Assembly (NCBI GenBank): GCA_000226015.1
Contig: JH152817.1
Location: 98,828-123,543, forward strand
DNA length: 24,716 nt
Reading direction: 5' to 3'
Origin: Mnemiopsis leidyi
Taxonomy: Eukaryota > Ctenophora > Tentaculata > Lobata > Bolinopsidae
Below, piece after piece: positions 19,262 through 24,716 of this stretch. The notes under the pieces are model-generated. The model was not told the DNA's origin and ran no database searches. It was given only the letters and a program-made list of their open reading frames with translations. Numbering within the stretch: the stretch's first letter is position 1; the number at the start of each line of letters is the position of its first letter. Both the position numbers and the translations under genes were made by a program.

Positions 19262-22200
19262 CTATTCTATCAATTTGTAACTTGAGATACAATCCAAAAC
19301 CCAACTGGTTGGTCTTACTAATAGTTCTGTAGAAATATGAGAGTCGCTTATTATAATAGTCGAATGTGTATGAAGTATGGAGTCTTCTGTAGCATGATAA
19401 ACTTTCGTCTTTAGGTTAACTGGGTCTTTTGGAGCTCTGCCAACGAGTTTCCCATTAGCTGCTTGAATCAAACCACAAATAGTATCTTTACTTGGTTTGG
19501 AATTGATCTGTTTGTCAACAAAGAAAGTAAGTCCGGTAAACAAACGAGGAAAGCCCTTTTTCTGATCTGTGAAGGACCGACATGGAGCAAATTGCTCTGA
19601 ATTGACAGCTCCTCTGACCATGAACTCCATGGCATTAAGCCATGTTGATGTTTTGTAAGACTCTTCCAACCAGTCCAATGAAACAATTAGCACTCCAAGT
19701 GCCATGGCATAAAGAAATTTTATGGTCCGTTTACAACATTTATTCTCGTCCAGTGCACAAACTAAAAAGGTCACTTTACTGGAAACTTCATCGGCCAGCT
19801 TAAAGGACAATCCTTTCATTTTTTGGTATTTCCCAAATTGAGCGTTGGAAACACCAGAAAACGCAATCAGCACATCTGCAGCTATGTCCACCAATGAAGA
19901 ATCTTTCTCATAAACCGAAAGATGCCTAGAATCTGTAGCTTCATCCAACAGCTGAATGGCTTTATCTGAACGCGCAAAGTGTACAGGTGTAAAACCATCC
20001 ATATTCTTAAGCACTTTGCATGCTCCATGATCTAGCAGAAGCCTGATGATAGCTAATGCATCCTTGGAACAAGCATCATGGAGAGGTGTATCATGATTTT
20101 CAGCTTTAGCATTTACCTCTGCGCCATATTCCAAAAGCAATCTTGCGCATTCGACATGCTTCTTAATGCAGGCTTCATGAAGAGGAGTCCAACCAGCATT
20201 GTCCTTACTGTTGACGTCAATCTCATTTTCTTCAAGAAGAAACTGAAGTTTATCAATGTCCCCAGTAATGGCAGCTCGGTGAAGGAGAGTCTCACCCTTC
20301 TGATTTCTCTTACTTCTTGGGGTTGATGAAGGGGTTTTTGGAGTTCTGCCTGGTGTTTTAGCACGACAGGGAGTTTTTCTGACAAACACAGGAGTCTTTA
20401 ATTCAGGTGTAGTTGCAGGTGAAGACGTTTTAATTCTTTTAGACTGGCCATCATTTTCTGAACTTTTTCTCTTCGTGACTGGAGTTTTGAGTATTTCAAC
20501 ACTTTTTACTGAAGAAGAACTGCTCACTCTGCTTCTTGTTAGTCTTGTTCCAGAGTTGCTTTCAGAGCTTTTCTTAGATAACTTTTTCGAAAAATTTCTG
20601 CTCTTTTGGTCATTTTGCTCGACAACTTTTAATACACCATCTAGACATTTTACAGATGAGGAACTGCTGTTTCTAGTAGTTCTCTTATCTAATTTTTCAA
20701 AACTTTTATTTTCAAGTGAATGTTCTTTTTTTTCAAGTGCCATTTCCTCATCATGTAATGCACTATTCTCAAGCCAAGATGTGACCGGATTGTCTTCATC
20801 AACAATTTTGGGGATGTTAGCTTTAGGGCAATGAGAGTGTCTATTTCTTCTCGAATAAGTCCTCGAAACCGGTTTTATGTGACATGACTTCTGACTAATG
20901 TTTTCAGAAGGAGTGGTTGGCAATGATACTTTAGTGACGTCATGAGCCTTAGCAATGTCCGTGCCAGTCTGGCCATTATTACTGTTATCATTTTCTGTAT
21001 CCAGATCAAAAGCAGGGAGATCGCCATCATCAGACTCATCAAATATCGAATTGATATTGGAATGAGAATCTGGTGGAGCTTCTAGATTCAGAGTCTGGCA
21101 AGATGAACCAGCAACACCAGAATGTTTAAGAGAAGTTGTTGGTTCCTCCTCATCATTCTGTTTAGGACTTTCATTGCTAGCTGTAACAAAGGAGTCGGGA
21201 TCATCATCAACATCATTTTTTTCTGGAGTAGGAGGAGTATGAAATAGTGCTGCAACCTCGTCCTCAACAAGCGGTTCTTCATCTTGATTATCAGTTTTCT
21301 CTGAGTTGCAACTATCAGTTTTAGAAACCCCCTTGCTACAAACACCAATCGTAGGACTACTGTTGGTCCCAGCAGAAGGTCTAATGACATCTTTTTGTGT
21401 GTCTGTGTCCATTTTGTCGTCAGTCTGCTCAACAGGTTTACCAATTTCGGATGCAGCTTCAAGTTTAACCTGCATTTTCTGGCACAAGATTATTATCTGT
21501 TCCATTTCGTGGTGAACATGCAGGTCCTTCTTCCAAAAGGGCTGTCTGCATTCAGGGCAACGGAATTCACCAAGAGCTGAAAAGTAAGTAAGTTTAAGTG
21601 GGGTGGGGGGAGGCAGGGTAAGATGGTCACAATTTTTTGATCATTTGGCCATAAGAAAATTTTTTCCACCTTCTTGCTTTTTTACTAAGGGATAAAATGC
21701 AAAATAGACAGTTCAAAGTGGTACTTCAAAAAATTTCGATTCACATATCTACCAGGGGACCTTGCCACGCGCACGCGCTTTGAATCTTAACCCAAGTTAG
21801 TGAGGATAATTTTTAAAATTTATTTTGATGTTTTTAGACTTTAAACATATACAAGTACGTTACTTGGACTCAATTCCAAATAGCTCAGCAATTCACTTGA
21901 GAAGATATTGAGGATAATCAATTTTTACCACCTATTTTTTAGCTTTTTTGGAATTTTATTAACGTTAATTTTGGCTTATAACTGACTTTGTGAATGATTT
22001 GGATGCAATTTTTCAACGTTCAAGTGGGCATATTAAAGTAGCAATGATATCTCAGGAGAATGCTTATCTTGATAACATCATTAAAGAGGTAGTTGTGATG
22101 GTAATAATAGCCTAAAATGAACCCAAAAATTAGATAAAAGTCCAGATATCCTCAAATTTAGCACAAATAGATGATCTTAAGACTTAATTTGGCCAGTATT

Positions 22201-22777
22201 CTGGTACCACCAATAGTACACCAAGTTGATGTGGAAACCAAATCCAAAACTTGTGTTGCTAAAGATATGTGGGGTCCTTTGAGCGTGCACGTGCTTTGAA
22301 TCTTTGTCACATATTGGGGGAGGAAGTAAGGGTAACTTCAAAGTCAATTAAGACATTGACAGGCAATTCTTTTTCAATATTACTGTGGTGATTTTTAACA
22401 TGACCATGGCGAAAATCCAATTATTTGAATGATCATGGTCAAGTATTTTAAAAATTGACAACAGGGCAAACTGCAGGGAGCCATGGTCATGGTCTGTGCC
22501 TTATTATCCCCTCCCCCATAAATATGAGAATTGAGAATCACGAACTCAGCAAAATCAAAACCACTTCTGTCATTTAAAAAAAATTAAAATTAAAAACAAT
22601 CAAACCATTTAAGGTTTTACCTTTGCAGTGCCTCATAATGCAGTCGTGACAGTACACGTGAGAGCATATTCCACCACTGGCAGGCTTTTTCATTATTGCG
22701 GTGCACATAGGACATGTCAGAGAAGATAGCAGGCTCTTGATGGAAGCCAAAGTTCTGCTCCATTTCGGTTTAGCCAT
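19262..22777 (-). CDS. BARD1: BARD1 (BRCA1-associated RING domain protein 1), 823 aa
   Basis: Two coding exons, 22777-22621 and 21576-19262, join in phase 1. Residues 22-62 form a complete C3HC4 RING split by the intron: Cys22, 25, 38, His40, Cys43, 46, 59 and 62, flanked by helices that in BARD1 pair with BRCA1. A long disordered part follows with acidic clusters, NLS-like KRKSS and KRIK, and many Thr-Pro sites. Ankyrin repeats start at GETLLH (residue 480) and keep NAGWTPLHEAC and TPLHDAC. Tandem BRCT domains (about 615-823) end in WVLDCISSYKLIE and retain SGVS and RTIK at phosphate-pocket positions. This RING-ANK-BRCT order is unique to BARD1. It is expected to be the obligate partner of BRCA1 as a ubiquitin ligase acting at nucleosomes in homologous recombination. 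Human BARD1 is 777 residues over 11 exons, so this gene is unusually intron-poor. A 5'UTR intron is possible (ACAATCAG just upstream of the ATG). Confidence 0.93.
21577..22620. repeat. BARD1 intron with a diverged direct repeat
   Basis: The segment around 21741-21790 and one around 22255-22304 share GCACGCGCTTTGAATCTT / GCACGTGCTTTGAATCTT and flanking similarity (ATAT, GGGG and CCTT blocks), about 515 bases apart in the same orientation. This suggests an old tandem duplication or two copies of a dispersed element. A GGTCATGG/CCATGACC-type inverted pair lies near 22400-22495. There is no coding sequence. Confidence 0.4.
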
Positions 22778-23300
22778 AAAAGCTGATTGTAGACAAATCA
22801 AAGACCAAGAGAAAAATATGTAAATAATGATAAACAAAGAGAAATATTGAATGTTATTTAAATTATTGATATAAATAATTTAAACTTCAATGTTCTTACA
22901 GACTAATTAAAAATGGGTCACCCGACTCCAGCACAGCTTTTTAAATGCCCCTGTGCCAAGGGAACCCAATAGTTCGAAAATATAATATATTTGTTTTACC
23001 CTTTTGTTTACCCTTTTGTTTTATAATAAAAGATTGTGTGATCAATTAGCAATAGACTTTTTTGCTGGGTATTTAAGAAAATTTAGATATCATAGGTAAT
23101 TTAAGGTATTTATTATTGAAATTTCTATAAATGATAATAAATATAGTTAAGTATTATTCTTGAAATTTTTACTTTAATTCTTGTCATTTATTTCGGGTAC
23201 TATCGAATGCTTTCTTGAAAAGATTATTATTCAAGGCAAGCACTCACGACATGGCATTCTTAGCTTACTATTAAAAGAAAGCTCATTCCACTCCTCAGGA
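22778..23300. other. BARD1 upstream region, AT-rich
   Basis: Should contain the BARD1 promoter and the 3'UTR of the next gene. The 12-bp unit ACCCTTTTGTTT occurs twice in tandem at 22998-23021. No TATA, CCAAT or CpG-rich block is evident. Confidence 0.4.
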
Positions 23301-23655
23301 TTAACTTTTGATATGATCCAGCATAGCAATTTCAGAGGATGTAAATGGGATGATGTGACAATACTGTAACAGAGAGAAAACAGCCGGGTTCATGCAAACG
23401 TTATGCTATTAAATCATCAGCATCACACTATTACTTATGATTGTGGCTAAATCAAACATGGAAAGGTTAAGAAACCATACTGAAGATCATATTTTAAGAC
23501 ATCATATTTAAAGACCCTTCTCTATAAACCTTTTCTCCGTGAATTATGACCTCAGTCGTTTTTGCTTTGTGGGGACCGTAGAAAGAGCCTCTTAGAGGGA
23601 GCCATGCAGTGCCCGGTAAGATTATCTGTACTAAGTGGATCCTAAATGCAGTATC
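23301..23655 (-). CDS. last two exons of an unrecognised gene (3' end only)
   Basis: On the minus strand an acceptor (TTTGTGTTACAG) at 23656 opens an exon that is open only in one frame, encoding DTAFRIHLVQIILPGTAW, then PLRGSFYGPHKAKT and EVIIHGEK. A donor AAG/GTTTAT at about 23530 leaves in phase 0. A second acceptor (CTCTGTTACAG) at 23364 opens YCHIIPFTSSEIAMLDHIKS followed by TAA at 23303-23301. An alternative join (GG/GTCTTT to phase 2) gives a longer C-terminus ending CRECLP at 23231. The splice sites and codon content look real. I do not recognise the protein. Earlier exons must lie beyond the MITE or outside the window. It is the tandem upstream neighbour of BARD1. Confidence 0.45.
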
Positions 23656-24012
23656 CTGTAACACAAAGAAAGTCCATATAAAGATGAAGTAATGTTAACA
23701 TTCTTATACAAAATAGTATTGAAAAATTTATACATTCAAATTACAATTCAGCAATGGGATTTATACCAGGGATTGTAGGTCTTTAACCTACTGACGAGCA
23801 TTTCTGACCTAGCAAAGAAATTCCAGACATACATGGCCCGCGCAACTGGTGACTCAATAAAACAATAAATTTCAATGAAACAATAAATTTATGAAACGAA
23901 ATAAAGATATCAATGAAATAAATATATCATTTTTATGCCAATGTCAAATATCAAATTCAAAATTACAGAAAAAGGAGGATGTTCGAGTAGTAATTAATTA
24001 ACAGGGATTTAA
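23656..24012. other. non-coding, probable intron
   Basis: AT-rich sequence that is likely intron of the gene ending at 23301. A direct repeat containing AACAATAAATTT occurs near 23860-23892. Nothing else is recognised. Confidence 0.35.
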
Positions 24013-24369
24013 TGCAGGGTTTCAAAAGCCATGCACTTTGTATGCTTACAAGATACAACTTTACACGGGCCTGATCACCACAGGTTTTAGCAGGTGGGTT
24101 GTCTGACTTTGTCCGATCCTCATTCTCCCTGAGAATAAAATGACGTGAGGGTGCGCGCTGCTGTACAAGCAGGTGGGACGGGATCTTTTGCTACAATTTG
24201 GAAGGAAAATCAATGAGCTGGGATCTGCTCAAATTCTTATTCATACTGTAAGGGCGACTAATTCTCACACATTAGAGGTTACTGCGAGCTCAGGCAGTTT
24301 GGTGATCATGTTTGTGCGTAAAGTTGTATCTTTTAAGCACTCAAAATGTGCGAAATTTTAAACCCTGCG
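24013..24369. mobile_element. MITE, ~357 bp, with ~70-bp terminal inverted repeats and TTAA flanks
   Basis: 24013-24080 and the reverse complement of 24300-24369 align along their length: both start (T/C)GCAGGGTTT, share AAGATACAACTTTAC exactly and later TGATCACCA. Both ends abut TTAA (24009-24012 and 24370-24373), the target duplicated by piggyBac-type elements. There is no transposase frame inside, so it is non-autonomous. The class assignment from TTAA is inference, since the TTAA may simply be part of the inverted repeat. Confidence 0.75.
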
Positions 24370-24560
24370 TTAAATAGATGTGCACACATATCGGTTACAT
24401 TTATTTATGATCTTATCATTAACCACAAAGCGAAACGAAAATTAAGATATTCAAGGTTAAGCATGAAGGCAGTTTACAAGCCCTGGAGATTCAGCTGCAC
24501 CTCAATCTTGCTTGGTAGCTAACGGGGCATGTTATTATGTATCTTGTTTTAGATAATAAT

Positions 24561-24716
24561 CAGCGGCGTAACGATGCCCCGGCCACCCCGGCTACGCCAC
24601 CAGGGGGCGCCAAATCGTCATAAAAGATATGGGACAATTTTGCAAGATTAACTGCGCGACTAGCAAAATCGCGTGTTTGGTTTTTAAATAACTTCACTAT
24701 TTATTTAGATTTTTTG
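24561..24716. mobile_element. probable hAT-type transposon terminus, cut by the window edge
   Basis: From 24561 the sequence abruptly becomes GC-rich and begins CAGCGGCGTAACGATGCCCC, close to the CAGTGGCGTAGC-type termini common in animal hAT elements. A subterminal inverted segment (CCCCGGCTACGCC) and CAGGGGGCGCCAAAT follow. The other end lies outside the window, so neither the target duplication nor a transposase can be checked. Confidence 0.45.

Overview
This looks like a stretch of an invertebrate animal (metazoan) genome. The genes have animal-type introns with GT/AG borders. There is a BARD1 orthologue (RING, ankyrin and BRCT domains), a large two-FKBP/TPR immunophilin, an XK-family membrane domain and an SLC35F6-like transporter fragment. 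Non-coding DNA is AT-rich and holds MITE- and hAT-like DNA and minisatellites. I cannot place the species from sequence alone. One short N gap (13923-13933) marks a contig join flanked by the same sequence on both sides. Bacterial features (operons, ribosome binding sites, CRISPR) are not expected and none were seen.

Layout. 105-936 (+): the first half of an SLC35F6-like transporter, with a possible frame break near its 5' end and no downstream half in the window. 1303-8420 (+): exons of a degenerate class III nucleotidyl-cyclase homology domain; reading phase fits across a 5.9-kb intron. 1921-6780 (-): inside that intron and antisense to it, an intronless 1619-residue protein with about 22 ankyrin repeats followed by an XK-related (scramblase-family) membrane domain. 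This is the most unusual gene here. 9832-13181 (-): a two-exon gene for an unrecognised 322-residue protein. 14726-18489 (-): a five-exon FKBP4/5-type co-chaperone, complete at 457 residues; one intron carries a fresh 91-bp tandem copy of a 3' splice site, a minisatellite and a CpG-rich promoter-like block. 19262-22777 (-): BARD1 in only two coding exons, 823 residues. 23301-23655 (-): the last two exons of an unrecognised gene. 24013-24369: a MITE with about 70-bp terminal inverted repeats. 24561 to the end: a probable hAT-type transposon terminus.

The genes do not form an obvious pathway. BARD1 acts in DNA repair and ubiquitin signalling, the FKBP is an Hsp90 co-chaperone, and the ANK-XK protein is probably a regulated membrane protein. 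Exon joins were chosen by hand from splice consensus and reading phase and have not been tested against transcripts.
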